NCBI GenBank assembly: GCA_029261895.1
Contig: JAJDAK010000031.1
Coordinates: forward strand, 25,549 to 89,548
DNA length: 64,000 bases
DNA from: Deltaproteobacteria bacterium
GTDB taxonomy: Bacteria > Myxococcota_A > UBA9160 > SZUA-336
Direction: 5' to 3'
In this document: piece after piece, positions 24,401 through 31,214 of the stretch
Layout of the letters: each line of letters opens with the position of its first letter
Position numbering within the stretch: position 1 is the first letter of the stretch
The notes under the pieces: model-generated
Seen by the model: the letters and a program-made list of their open reading frames with translations, nothing else
Database searches by the model: none
Told to the model about the DNA's origin: nothing
Translations under genes and position numbers: made by a program

Positions 24401-26537
24401 TCTTCAAACCTGCGATGCCTTCGATCTCAAGTTCTACGTCTTGAGTACCGTCATAGATGCGTTCATTGACTACTTCCAGCGGTGGCAGCGGGATCGGGAA
24501 TCCAAGTTCATTGGCCGTATTGGGAATGAGAACGATTTCGTAATGAAGCTCAGGGAAACTACCTGCAGGAATCGCCTCGCCACCAACCGACGTAGACATA
24601 GAGCCATCCACCGTCAGCCCACCCGCACCGGATTCTGGAATACTCGGAAACTCGAACCGACCATCTGAGGCGGTCGTCGTCACCAACGAAGTCGAACCCA
24701 CATCCAGCTGGACCGTCGCGTTTTCGAGCGGGCGATTTGCGTTGTCGAATACTTGCCCTGAAAAACTTGTGGGGTCGTTCGGATCCCGACTACGAGCGAA
24801 GGCTGTAAAGAAGACAGGGAGACCAGGATTATTGGGGAAATCCGCTTCGACTTCGTGAATGCCCGCGATCGGGCCTAGCAGCCAACTAATCTCTGCGTGT
24901 CCCGTCGCGTCGGTATTGAGAGTAATTTCTGTCTCATCGCCAACGCGCCCACCGCCCTCGATCACGCGAAAGGTGACGGGAACGTCGGCCACTGGATTGC
25001 GACTATCGTGGACCCAAGCAACCAACGGCTCTGGCAATAACGCGCCCACTTCGCCTTCTTGCCTTAGGCCCGTGCCAATTGCGATTTGTGTCGCGGGCGC
25101 CGCAAGCCCCGATGCACAGAAAAATACTGGAGCAACGGCGCTTACGGCCTGCACCTCTAGCCGATTGTTGCCGCTTCCTGCGTCGCTTCCAAGCCGCCAA
25201 TGAACCTGCGCTTCACCATTGCTGTCGGTGACGAGATCGATCAGACGCGTTGTCACGTTTGAATTCGGATCCGTCGCAAGTACACCGTCGGAACGGACCA
25301 CTCGAATGCTTACCGTCTCGCCCGCTAGCGGCGTGCCCACTTCGTCCACAAGTCGGACGATGGCCGGGCTTGGGACGAATGACTTCACTTCAGCACTTTG
25401 CGTGTTGCCCGAAACTGCGATGAGCTCGGTCTCACCGGGACCCACCGCGACGCGCGTTACGCTGATTTGCTGTGTCGCCTGATTGCCCAATTCATCGGTC
25501 GCAATCGCTTCAACCAAGGTGGGAACACCCAGGCTTAACGGAACGTTGGATAAGAAGAAGGTGCCGTTTGTTCCGATGCCGATGTCGATGGTCGCGGGAA
25601 CGCCATTCACGGTGACCGCGAGCCCCATGAAGCCACTCAACAGATCACCGATCCGACCCGCGACATCGGTGGTTGCGGTGCTGACCGTCGCGCCATCGGT
25701 CGGAAAATCAATAAAGAGATCTGGCGCCTGTTGATCCTGAATAATATCGAGTGCAAGAGGCGCACTGCGCTCGCCACTCGGGGACACCGCAGTCAGAAAG
25801 ATTGGATTGTTTCTATTCGGTTCGAGCGGCACGTTGACGCTGAATGATCCATCCACGACTGCGACCGTTAGATCACCACTTGGAGCGCGCACCTCGATCG
25901 TAGACGCAAAGACAGATGTACCCGACAGTTCAACATTGGGATCCGTGGTCAAAGTGACGGGGTCATCGATCAGTGGAGGCAGTAAGGCAGAAACGCAGGT
26001 CCCGAAGTCTGATTCGTCGATCAGCGCGTCGCCATTGCTATCAGCCGCATCGATACAAATGTCGAAGTCCGAGCAAATAGCGCGGGTCACCGACGACGTC
26101 GAAGTACATTTACTCTCTGTCTTTATCTTGCATTTGACGCGACCGGATTTTTCACGACGCTCGACACAAGCAACACGAGGATTCGTTGGGGTCGGCGCAC
26201 GACCACAGGTCGTCGCTCGATAGACCTTGCTCACTACACTACGACACTGTCGACGCAAGTCGTCGAACGCAACGGCTTCAAGGAGCTTGAGTTTGACGCA
26301 GCGTTTATAGTCCCCGGTTTTCTTCCCCGCTGTACCGTCGAAATCAGCGCAGACACATGCGGCCTCAATCTGGGCCCGGAGTGCATTGATCGCGGCGAGA
26401 TCACCGGCGACCTCTGGATTCGTGCCAGTAAGGCAGGTCGTCTTACCCGCCCAAGCGGGCGCCGATGGGATCGCAATCAGCGCGAGCGCGAGGCCAACGA
26501 GCCAGCTCCGAATGTCACTCACGAGAAACAACCTCAT
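18489..26537 (-). CDS. Secreted Rhs/YD-repeat polymorphic toxin, 2682 residues
   Basis: Signal peptide (1-30), then a Cys-rich domain (~31-150) and an EF-hand-like D-x-N-x-D-x-x-I-D-E loop near residues 162-178. Next come several Ig-like/Big-1-like beta domains and a carboxypeptidase-regulatory-like domain (S-G-Q-V-F-D-N-A-N-R-P). A DUF6531 entry domain near residues 913-950 starts the long YD-repeat shell. A LysM-like insert lies near residues 1346-1380. The Rhs core ends at about residue 2484 with the cleavage signature N-N-P-V-N-F-V-D-P-M-G. The last ~198 residues hold a hydrophobic patch and a variable tail ending D-P-Y-G-N-I-V-H-V-K-D-K, the likely toxin, of no family I can name. ATG at 26537 with GGAGTGG upstream. 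Confidence 0.85.
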   Translation of the reverse strand: MRLFLVSDIRSWLVGLALALIAIPSAPAWAGKTTCLTGTNPEVAGDLAAINALRAQIEAACVCADFDGTAGKKTGDYKRCVKLKLLEAVAFDDLRRQCRSVVSKVYRATTCGRAPTPTNPRVACVERREKSGRVKCKIKTESKCTSTSSVTRAICSDFDICIDAADSNGDALIDESDFGTCVSALLPPLIDDPVTLTTDPNVELSGTSVFASTIEVRAPSGDLTVAVVDGSFSVNVPLEPNRNNPIFLTAVSPSGERSAPLALDIIQDQQAPDLFIDFPTDGATVSTATTDVAGRIGDLLSGFMGLAVTVNGVPATIDIGIGTNGTFFLSNVPLSLGVPTLVEAIATDELGNQATQQISVTRVAVGPGETELIAVSGNTQSAEVKSFVPSPAIVRLVDEVGTPLAGETVSIRVVRSDGVLATDPNSNVTTRLIDLVTDSNGEAQVHWRLGSDAGSGNNRLEVQAVSAVAPVFFCASGLAAPATQIAIGTGLRQEGEVGALLPEPLVAWVHDSRNPVADVPVTFRVIEGGGRVGDETEITLNTDATGHAEISWLLGPIAGIHEVEADFPNNPGLPVFFTAFARSRDPNDPTSFSGQVFDNANRPLENATVQLDVGSTSLVTTTASDGRFEFPSIPESGAGGLTVDGSMSTSVGGEAIPAGSFPELHYEIVLIPNTANELGFPIPLPPLEVVNERIYDGTQDVELEIEGIAGLKMTVRAGSVTLANGSIPDPNAPATLSLNQVHFDDVPMPLPDGAAAPFAWTLQPAGTRFDPPVEIQFPNLSGLAPGEAMYFLSFNHDTGDFEIVATGTVTENGAFMVTDPDSGITTAGWGAACPPYPNLGDLIGAIAGFFATGDFGPINEPPVPNNDPNNPETTESPSVDLTQEFAEMWEDWSDWIVDITDDIADWWSEGERSDQRGDPVIMSTGEFILTEIDLRIPGRGFDFRMQRTYRSQYNADGPLGHNWDFNYNERLFVPDPNDTDQDVMRCSGRSRVDRYEDQPGLIYGSPDGFYDELIKNPDDSFTIRDRSGFKKHFDPNGFLTAHVDRYGNTMTFSYDALGFLQTVTDTLGRDIEFRFGQNRRLESVTDYTGREVRYTYDDNGDLIFVRTPVVVNTSTGNDFPNGKTTFYEYSSGLEQPGDPRTRFLDHNMISITDPKAQRYLVNNYGQDPNSYEFDRIVVQQFGEAGQNFTYQYSELNPGLPETPALPRNQTIETDRNGNRTVLIHNALGNLLEKRVETNRNVNPDDPAVFITQHTYNDDGERTSTTRPEGNQIDFVYDTGNTDRLQQGNLIEFTRTPGPRGAAQDQLKLTYAYEPIYNRVASRVDRRGNDPNYQPQNGGGQSATRYTKTNIFDYQEGDNLTALALETGRSEVALTALLAANGVALDLGDLNGDGISNQIGGNIVREVQPTVNLLASSAQAVVEGDTTQEIISEYTYNRFGQKTAVIDAEGNVDDYVYYPENDPDGDTFPSFSTRTLAVDTGGYLAASIRDNRTSPRRRSTAPLTQIRMESLYDPVGNLVRSTDGRGNVTVFEVNELNQIVRTTLEAPFNYETAFVYDLNDNVIEAQVQNVDTNGPNLGGFVTTRFNYDILDNPLTKSEEVSSLEFLITQFAYDGNENRIRITQPEGNIVETVYDERDLVFSITRGAGTAETSTNTHTYDGNENLIRAVDAEDNNGDAQNEENLAFYDGYDRRIRTVDAVGNEMDYGYDPESNLVLERHLGLNGGASQSDNSTASNVLLSQVEFAYDELNRSFQRDDLLFSNVAVVGPEGPLSPGDGRVTTHTEYDRLSRMTRVLDDNIHQRLREHDGVDRVIREVDELQNEVLLAYDDNHNLVQTTEIEKSPEAHVPDETFVTQREYDEIDRVAAIIDNLGNRTTYQYDSRNNRIQSVDALGNTISTTYDGINRLLAEVRDLRVGGTGAGSLDPNNPSNADGQITVLSEWDQNSRLLALIDDGGNRTEYEYDALNRRTIERFADLTTNTFIYDRDSNIRQLIDENGSVHTNTFDGINRLIAKDLARAPDIEGTTEWRYEYDGLSRSTRATDNNDPNSAADNSDVDLRYDSLSRTLAEIQNGKTVATEFDGVGNRLSCTYPDGRILETRYDGLDRVEQIGNQGSPGFIAEYDYLGPSRTLERRYGNGTRLRYHDGAGQDVGYDGIKRTLQLRHEQTAGSLVAGFQYAYDKRHNRRFELDLFVNTADVYEYDSDYRVTRAAFREPAASVASVLNNDNTNADVSAFLGETENVYRLDGIGNWAERTQASATTTFTANNMNEYAQISAAAQTHDDNGNLTNDANQTYVYDFANRLLRIESSGSITIATYTYDALGRRIQKMAGVEITNFYYDGARSIEERDGLDATVRQYVFGRGIDEVLEITTGGNAYHYHENSIGSIAALSDPNGAIVERIRYDIYGEPEFRSTDGLSSLPSSTIGNPFLFTGRRLDSESSLYYYRARYYDPARGRFLQRDPLGYVDGMGLYGYVSNNPVNFVDPMGREKGGDQWQTASDIADAYDAWAERVKQWLEKEVVDPYGTAGVYGATAGATAVDFVGGIIDVARLGEGAAEGTVIGVAIDILRVTAVVAPMVKGFGAVGSGTRGVSTSSISPASLTKSQAAKYKRFEKKLPKAQTGVDIDDFGDGVLFTAEVPASNVPGSKAVYQKAVDANGVTTAYTKTTFDPYGNIVHVKDKIIAGK

Positions 26538-26562
26538 ACCACTCCAGACGTCGGTAACTGGC

Positions 26563-26592
26563 GTTGTACCTCTCGAGCTGGTCGGAAGTCAA
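26563..26592 (-). promoter_or_regulatory. Candidate sigma-70 promoter of the rhs operon
   Basis: On the minus strand TTGACT (26592-26587) and TACAAC (26568-26563) are separated by 18 bases. The expected start would be about 20 bases before the rhs ATG. The -35 box matches 5 of 6 and the -10 box 4 of 6 consensus positions. Prediction only. Confidence 0.4.
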
Positions 26593-26639
26593 CTAATACT
26601 GGAGCTATGACGGACTACGGTTGTCTCGTTGGCGATTTA

Positions 26640-27407
26640 CTACCGAACCGGTGCGATGAAGGCGCGACCGGCGTCGAGTTCGCTGAGGATCCACGGTCCC
26701 AAGCCTGCGCGAAGTCCCCATTCGAGTCGATCGTTACGCCAGTGGATATGGTCCTTATCGAAGATGGAATCTTCGAGTTCGTTGGATTCACGGAACGCGT
26801 CCATCAGTTCCTGCGTCGCTTGTTGAATGCTCGGACGATCCGATACACGCATCAACCAGCGACGTAATTCGGGATGCTCTTCCTCCGGACCCATCCCCAT
26901 GAACTCGGCCGCCGCGATATGGGGCGTAAGCGCAATGTCGGCGCGCGAGAAATTTTCATCAAAGTGGTCCTGACCATTGAGGTCCTTTTCCAAATTCAAA
27001 TAGAGAGTACCGAGGGCCTTGCGCAGCGGAGCTTCCCAGTTTTCCGGGATATTCTCGGTGTGCTTCGCAAACATCTTCACCGTACCCAGCACGAAAATCG
27101 CAGCATCGAGCTGCGTATCACTGAGCATCTCAATCCTTCGTACCTTTGCGCGGCGTGCGGGATCGGACGGTAGCAGCGGAACCGACGGGAAGCGCTCTTC
27201 GATGTAGTCGCAGATGACGCGTGAATCACATACCACGGTATCACCGTCGCGGAGCGCGGGCACCTCGCCCTTGGGATTCAGTAATAGTAGATCCTCGCGC
27301 TGGCGTTTCCGTTTGATTTCGCGCTTCTCAAACTTAACGCCCTTTTCATAGAGCGTCGCGCGGACTTTGAACGCATATGGACTAAAGGCATTATCGAATA
27401 ACTGCAT
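26640..27407 (-). CDS. Glutathione S-transferase family protein
   Basis: 255 residues with ATG at 27407 and a GGAG site. The N-terminal thioredoxin fold begins M-Q-L-F-D-N-A-F-S-P-Y-A-F-K-V-R, with Ser9 in the usual catalytic S-P-(Y/F) position. It includes G-E-V-P-A-L and the D-S-R-V-I-C-D-Y-I-E glutathione-contact helix. The C-terminal helical domain has F-S-R-A-D-I-A-L-T-P near residue 153. It most resembles zeta/beta-type bacterial GSTs. Likely glutathione conjugation or dehalogenation/isomerisation in the cytosol. Eleven bases after the DUF899 gene, same strand, so probably co-transcribed. Confidence 0.85.
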   Translation of the reverse strand: MQLFDNAFSPYAFKVRATLYEKGVKFEKREIKRKRQREDLLLLNPKGEVPALRDGDTVVCDSRVICDYIEERFPSVPLLPSDPARRAKVRRIEMLSDTQLDAAIFVLGTVKMFAKHTENIPENWEAPLRKALGTLYLNLEKDLNGQDHFDENFSRADIALTPHIAAAEFMGMGPEEEHPELRRWLMRVSDRPSIQQATQELMDAFRESNELEDSIFDKDHIHWRNDRLEWGLRAGLGPWILSELDAGRAFIAPVR

Positions 27408-27418
27408 GGGGTACTCCG

Positions 27419-28105
27419 CTATTTATCGTAAAAATGTTTCGGGAACCAATCCTCGCGACCTGTCGGCAGGAGATCAAACATCATCCAGGTCGGGGTAAAG
27501 AGATCCATCATTCGATGGTGTCGCTCGACGAGCGAACCTTCCGTCGAAAGCGAATGATAAATATCTCCGGACTCATCACGCACAAACACACTGTTGCCGG
27601 GCAGCTGACGATCGATCGCAAGCTCGACACCCATATCGGGATTGAAATCGTTGTCGTGGCTCGAAAGCAGTCGAATATTGCGCCAGCCGCGTTGACGTCC
27701 CCAGTCGCGCAGCTTTGCGATCGGTGCGCGCGCCACGAGCACGAAGTTAACCTTATCGCTGATATGCGGATGCGCCGAATCATAACTATCCGCCCACATG
27801 CTGCACATCGGGCACCCGCGCTCACTCTCCGGCGCGAACATCATATGATCCACGATGAGTTGGTTCTTCCCGTCCGCGAATAACTCAGTGAATCGCGTAT
27901 CAAAGAAATCACTCTCGTTATTGCGCGTAAGATCTGCCGGGCCTTCACGAAAGACGTAGTCTCTTTCAATCTTGGCACCCCGCGGTAAACGGCGTCGCAT
28001 CTCAGCAACCGCTTCGCATTGGTCCTTCAACGCGAGCTCTGCTTCTAAAAGCTCGTCACGATGTTTTCGATACTCGGCACTCTGCTGATCATGAATCCAA
28101 GCCAT
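27419..28105 (-). CDS. DUF899 family thioredoxin-like protein
   Basis: 228 residues from an ATG at 28105 with GGGAGG upstream. The N-terminal helix with R-x-x-x-L-L-E-A-E-x-x-L-K-D is typical of DUF899. The thioredoxin-fold core includes R-G-C-P-M-C-S-M-W-A-D, where the C-x-x-C pair near residues 98-101 would be the redox centre. It ends W-M-M-F-D-L-L-P-x-G-R-x-D-W, another DUF899 mark. Enzymatic role not established for the family. It is the promoter-proximal gene of a two-gene unit with a GST, consistent with thiol chemistry. Confidence 0.85.
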   Translation of the reverse strand: MAWIHDQQSAEYRKHRDELLEAELALKDQCEAVAEMRRRLPRGAKIERDYVFREGPADLTRNNESDFFDTRFTELFADGKNQLIVDHMMFAPESERGCPMCSMWADSYDSAHPHISDKVNFVLVARAPIAKLRDWGRQRGWRNIRLLSSHDNDFNPDMGVELAIDRQLPGNSVFVRDESGDIYHSLSTEGSLVERHHRMMDLFTPTWMMFDLLPTGREDWFPKHFYDK

Positions 28106-28180
28106 CGCAGATTCGACCTCCCTTGCCAGGAATCAGGCTAGTATACTCCGGTACGACCAAGCCGGATAGGAGACTGAGCG

Positions 28181-28621
28181 ATGCCAAAAGAGGCCGAGAA
28201 CCGAGCACTCGTTGAAGCGTTTTGGAAGACGCTCTATGTGGATGGAGATGTCAGCAGGATCGGCGATTTCTTTGCGCCCGACGGACATTACGAAGACGTC
28301 CCCGCGCCTGACGCTGGCGCGACCGGTCCGAAGAACATCGAGAAGCGCCTACGCATCGGCTTGGACCCGGTGGAGAAATTCACCCATGTCTGCCACCGCA
28401 TGGTTTGCGAGGGAGATACCGTGATGACCGAACACACGGAAACTTGGGTCTTCAAAACGGGCGAGTCCACGAGTTTGCCGTTCGTATCGGTACACGTGAT
28501 CGAAGACGGCAAGTTCAAACTCTGGCGCGACTACTGGGACCTGAATACGTTGATGGCCCAAGCACCCCAGTGGTGGCTCGAGCATATCGCTAAGTTTTCC
28601 GCTGACGACTTCACGTCATAG
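28181..28621 (+). CDS. NTF2-like protein resembling limonene-1,2-epoxide hydrolase
   Basis: 146 residues with a GGATAGGAG site ahead of the ATG. A cone-shaped NTF2 fold is suggested by the start E-N-R-A-L-V-E-A-F-W-K and the strand-rich second half. The tail L-W-R-D-Y-W-D-L-N-T-L resembles the R-x-Y-(W/F)-D segment that carries the catalytic Arg-Asp of limonene-1,2-epoxide hydrolases, so water addition to an epoxide or a related isomerisation is possible. Not a proven hydrolase. Divergent from DUF899, convergent on the nitroreductase gene with a 14-base gap. Confidence 0.7.
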   Translation: MPKEAENRALVEAFWKTLYVDGDVSRIGDFFAPDGHYEDVPAPDAGATGPKNIEKRLRIGLDPVEKFTHVCHRMVCEGDTVMTEHTETWVFKTGESTSLPFVSVHVIEDGKFKLWRDYWDLNTLMAQAPQWWLEHIAKFSADDFTS

Positions 28622-28635
28622 CGCGAGCGCTACCG

Positions 28636-29127
28636 CTAGTCGGCGTGCGTAAGCACGATCACGGGAATCTGGCGGTCACTCGCATTTGAAGCGCGCTCTT
28701 TGTAGACATCGTACCCACCGTAGGTCACCAAGGCTTTTTGCCAGAGCGCGTCGCGCTCTTCACCCACGGCTTCACGCGCTGTGTACTTACCCGAGCCATT
28801 CTTAACAATGAGTTCCACTTCGGGATTTTTCTTGATGTTGTGGTACCAAGCGGGATGTTTGGAACTTCCGCCGTTCGACGCGATCAACACTACGTCCTGC
28901 CGGCTCCGGGTGTAGACCAGAGGCGTCTCACGCAGTTCACCCGAACGCGCGCCGAGCGTGGTGAGCAGGAGAACCGGCTGCCCGGGCGACATACTGAGAT
29001 GGCCGTTGGTCCAGCGTAGAATCCGTCGGTCCAACGGCGGCAGCACGTTCAAGTACATCCAAGTACCCACCGGCGAGGAAACAAAACTTTCAGCGAGTCG
29101 TTGAAAAACACTCTTCCGGTGTGTCAT
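28636..29127 (-). CDS. DDN-type (F420-linked) nitroreductase family protein
   Basis: About 163 residues from the ATG at 29127, which has an AGGAGG site and overlaps the preceding stop by four bases. The split-barrel pattern of the deazaflavin-dependent nitroreductase family is clear: L-L-L-T-T-L-G-A-R-S-G-E-x-R-x-T-P-L-V-Y, then S-N-G-G-x-x-K-H-P-A-W-Y-H-N-I-K-x-N-P. Relatives use F420H2 to reduce quinones, nitro groups or enones and often sit at the membrane. If F420 is the cofactor here, the host must make it, which this window cannot show. Confidence 0.8.
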   Translation of the reverse strand: MTHRKSVFQRLAESFVSSPVGTWMYLNVLPPLDRRILRWTNGHLSMSPGQPVLLLTTLGARSGELRETPLVYTRSRQDVVLIASNGGSSKHPAWYHNIKKNPEVELIVKNGSGKYTAREAVGEERDALWQKALVTYGGYDVYKERASNASDRQIPVIVLTHAD

Positions 29128-29633
29128 GCGGAAACCTCCTTCGATCTCCAGCGCGTGATGCGCGGGATCCAACGCGGAACGTTTTCCTTGTACTCCAGAT
29201 ACGGCTCACCGAAGCGCTGCACCAAGCCAGGCTCTTCGAATTGACGAATGTAGATCAAGTTTCCAACAAAGAAGACCGCGAACCAGCAAAGGATCGCGGT
29301 CGAATGAAAAAGCACCGACTCACCGAGCAAAATACAAAACACGCCGGTGATCATCGGATTGCGCGTGTGCCTATACACGCCTTCCACAACCAGCTTCTGG
29401 GTCGGATCCCAGGGCGCGAGCGTTCCCTCCCCATACTTATAGAAGAACCGAATCGTCCAATACATCAGCATGAAACCGGCGAACGCAAACGCCATACCAA
29501 AGCCGATGGGGCCCCAAGTTTTTGGGAGGATCGGCCCACCCGTGACCAATAGCAGGATTGATGGAACGATCACCATCGCCGTACCGGGCAAGATGAGGAT
29601 CGCGCGTAAATGCGGCCAAAAACCTTTAGACAC
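29124..29633 (-). CDS. Isoprenylcysteine/phospholipid methyltransferase-like membrane protein
   Basis: 169 residues from a GTG at 29633. Four to five membrane helices, with the PEMT/ICMT-type signature G-V-Y-R-H-T-R-N-P-M-I-T-G and the terminal E-E-P-G-L-x-x-R-F-G-x-x-Y-x-x-Y. These residues bind S-adenosylmethionine at the membrane surface. Bacterial members methylate lipid or isoprenoid-like acceptors, mostly of unknown identity. It overlaps the hotdog gene upstream by eight bases and the nitroreductase downstream by four. Confidence 0.8.
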   Translation of the reverse strand: MSKGFWPHLRAILILPGTAMVIVPSILLLVTGGPILPKTWGPIGFGMAFAFAGFMLMYWTIRFFYKYGEGTLAPWDPTQKLVVEGVYRHTRNPMITGVFCILLGESVLFHSTAILCWFAVFFVGNLIYIRQFEEPGLVQRFGEPYLEYKENVPRWIPRITRWRSKEVSA

Positions 29634-30327
29634 GTTGGATTTCTATCCAGATAGCGCGGGCCCGCGCAACCAGCTCGCCCGCTTCGGAATAAAGCGCGGT
29701 ACCGGAAGTATATTTGCGCCCATCCACACTCAAGGACCAACCCAACGCGATATAGCGTTCTCCGACTCGAAGTTCCGCTTCCGCTCTGGCGCTCAACGAG
29801 CCTAGCACGACCGGGTTCTGGGCGGTCATAAAAGGAAATGCACCCGGACAGTCGAGGGCCGACCAAATGAACTCGGGCTTGATCCTCCCATCCGCATCGC
29901 CGAGCGAGGCATCGGGCTCCCAGGTAGCGGCGACAATATCCCCGTGCCCAAGCGAGATCGGGAAGATCCGCAAGCCATCACCCTCATCGCGCTCGAATCC
30001 GCAGACAAAACAGCTAGGAAAGGGGTGGTCCTTCGAATAACCGCGGCTGTTTTCCTTCACCGCGTCATAGTCGGGGCATGGCGGAACCTCGATCTCGAAA
30101 GGCTTCGTCTTCGCCTCCGCGACCAACGTCTCGCCGTCCCAGAGCTTTGCCTCCTGATCTGACACCTGCTCCACACGCAGTGGCTTTTCGAGTGGCGGTG
30201 GCACGCGTAAGCGCACCTCTGCATCAGGCTCCACATAGGCGGCTAATCGACCCGCCACGTACCCGCCATTTCCGCTGTTCGGCGGGCCGTGAAAGCGCCG
30301 CGCGATTTCTAGACTTAGCGTGGACAT
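29626..30327 (-). CDS. Hotdog-type thioesterase-like protein
   Basis: 233 residues. The start F-H-G-P-P-N-S-G-N-G-G-Y-V-A-G and the later I-W-S-A-L-D-C-P-G-A-F-P-F fit the two halves of a double-hotdog protein. A C-F-V-C-G motif lies near residue 107, like the N-terminal motif of PaaI-type thioesterases. Likely acts on an acyl-CoA or acyl group, but no catalytic residue is certain. It overlaps the upstream alpha/beta hydrolase by 13 bases, so the four genes of this set are translated in coupled fashion. Confidence 0.6.
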   Translation of the reverse strand: MSTLSLEIARRFHGPPNSGNGGYVAGRLAAYVEPDAEVRLRVPPPLEKPLRVEQVSDQEAKLWDGETLVAEAKTKPFEIEVPPCPDYDAVKENSRGYSKDHPFPSCFVCGFERDEGDGLRIFPISLGHGDIVAATWEPDASLGDADGRIKPEFIWSALDCPGAFPFMTAQNPVVLGSLSARAEAELRVGERYIALGWSLSVDGRKYTSGTALYSEAGELVARARAIWIEIQRV

Positions 30328-31175
30328 CCGGGTCGAACCTCGTTGTCCAAGAACTCAACAACCGCGCCCGAGAAAACATCATTCTTATCGCCGGCGACCA
30401 TATGCGCAGCGTCGGCAACGTCGACAAATTTTGCGTGCGGAACGGCCTCTAGAAATTCGCGGACGGTTTCCGGTGTGACGATGTCACTCATGCGTCCGCG
30501 AACCAGCAGCGTGGGCATCGTCAACTCGCGTGCGACGCCGATCAGATTCACGCGGTTTACGCGATCGGGATCGCGGCCCTCCATGAACGCCGGATCCCAA
30601 TGCCAGAAGTAGCGACCGTTATCGCCGCGGCGCAGATTCTTCTCCAAACCCGAAACGTCTTTCGGGCGTTTGCGATGCGGTAGATAACTCGCAATCTGAT
30701 CCGCCACCTCTTCAAGCGATTCGAAACCTTCCGGCTTCGCCCGCATGAACTCCATGATCCTTGCGAGCCCCTCCGGGTTAAATGTCGGGGTCACATCGAC
30801 CAAGACCAAGGCCTCGAGCTCGACGCGCTCGGGGCCGCCACCAGCCATGAGTCCGGTGATCCCACCCAAACTCGCACCCACCAGAACCGGCGGGCGCGTC
30901 AGTTTGGAGGCTATCGCGCGTAGGTCATGGACGAAGTTGATCCAGACGTAGTCGCCGTTGGGGCACCATTCGCTATCCCCGTGGCCGCGCGCATCCATCG
31001 CGATGCTGTACCAGCCATGCTCCGCGAGCGTCGCCGCCGTCGCCCCCCAAGCGTGGCGCGTCTGGCCGCCGCCGTGGAGCAGCAAGACCGGCGCATGCGT
31101 CGGGTCCCCATAGGCGTCCCCGACGAGCTTCAAGCCTTCATGGCCCTCAAATTCGATTCGTGTTCCTGCACTCAT
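30315..31175 (-). CDS. Alpha/beta hydrolase
   Basis: About 286 residues from the ATG at 31175; an in-frame start at 31220 is possible but lies in the divergent gene region. Classic alpha/beta hydrolase features: L-L-L-H-G-G-G-Q-T-R-H-A-W oxyanion segment, M-D-A-R-G-H-G-D-S, nucleophile elbow G-A-S-L-G-G, acid after L-L-V-R-G, and a terminal D-A-A-H-M-V-A-G-D His. Substrate unknown; lactonase, esterase or haloperoxidase-like activity all fit. First gene of a four-gene overlapping set, divergent from the epoxide hydrolase. Confidence 0.85.
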   Translation of the reverse strand: MSAGTRIEFEGHEGLKLVGDAYGDPTHAPVLLLHGGGQTRHAWGATAATLAEHGWYSIAMDARGHGDSEWCPNGDYVWINFVHDLRAIASKLTRPPVLVGASLGGITGLMAGGGPERVELEALVLVDVTPTFNPEGLARIMEFMRAKPEGFESLEEVADQIASYLPHRKRPKDVSGLEKNLRRGDNGRYFWHWDPAFMEGRDPDRVNRVNLIGVARELTMPTLLVRGRMSDIVTPETVREFLEAVPHAKFVDVADAAHMVAGDKNDVFSGAVVEFLDNEVRPGCPR

Positions 31176-31214
31176 CTGCGGCGCGGTAGAATAACAGATC
31201 GATGGAGGACTCTC

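Noticed and set aside
13524..25734. Long plus-strand open frames antisense to the rhs and surface-protein genes
   Set aside because: They mirror the repetitive minus-strand codons, lack ribosome sites and have biased compositions.
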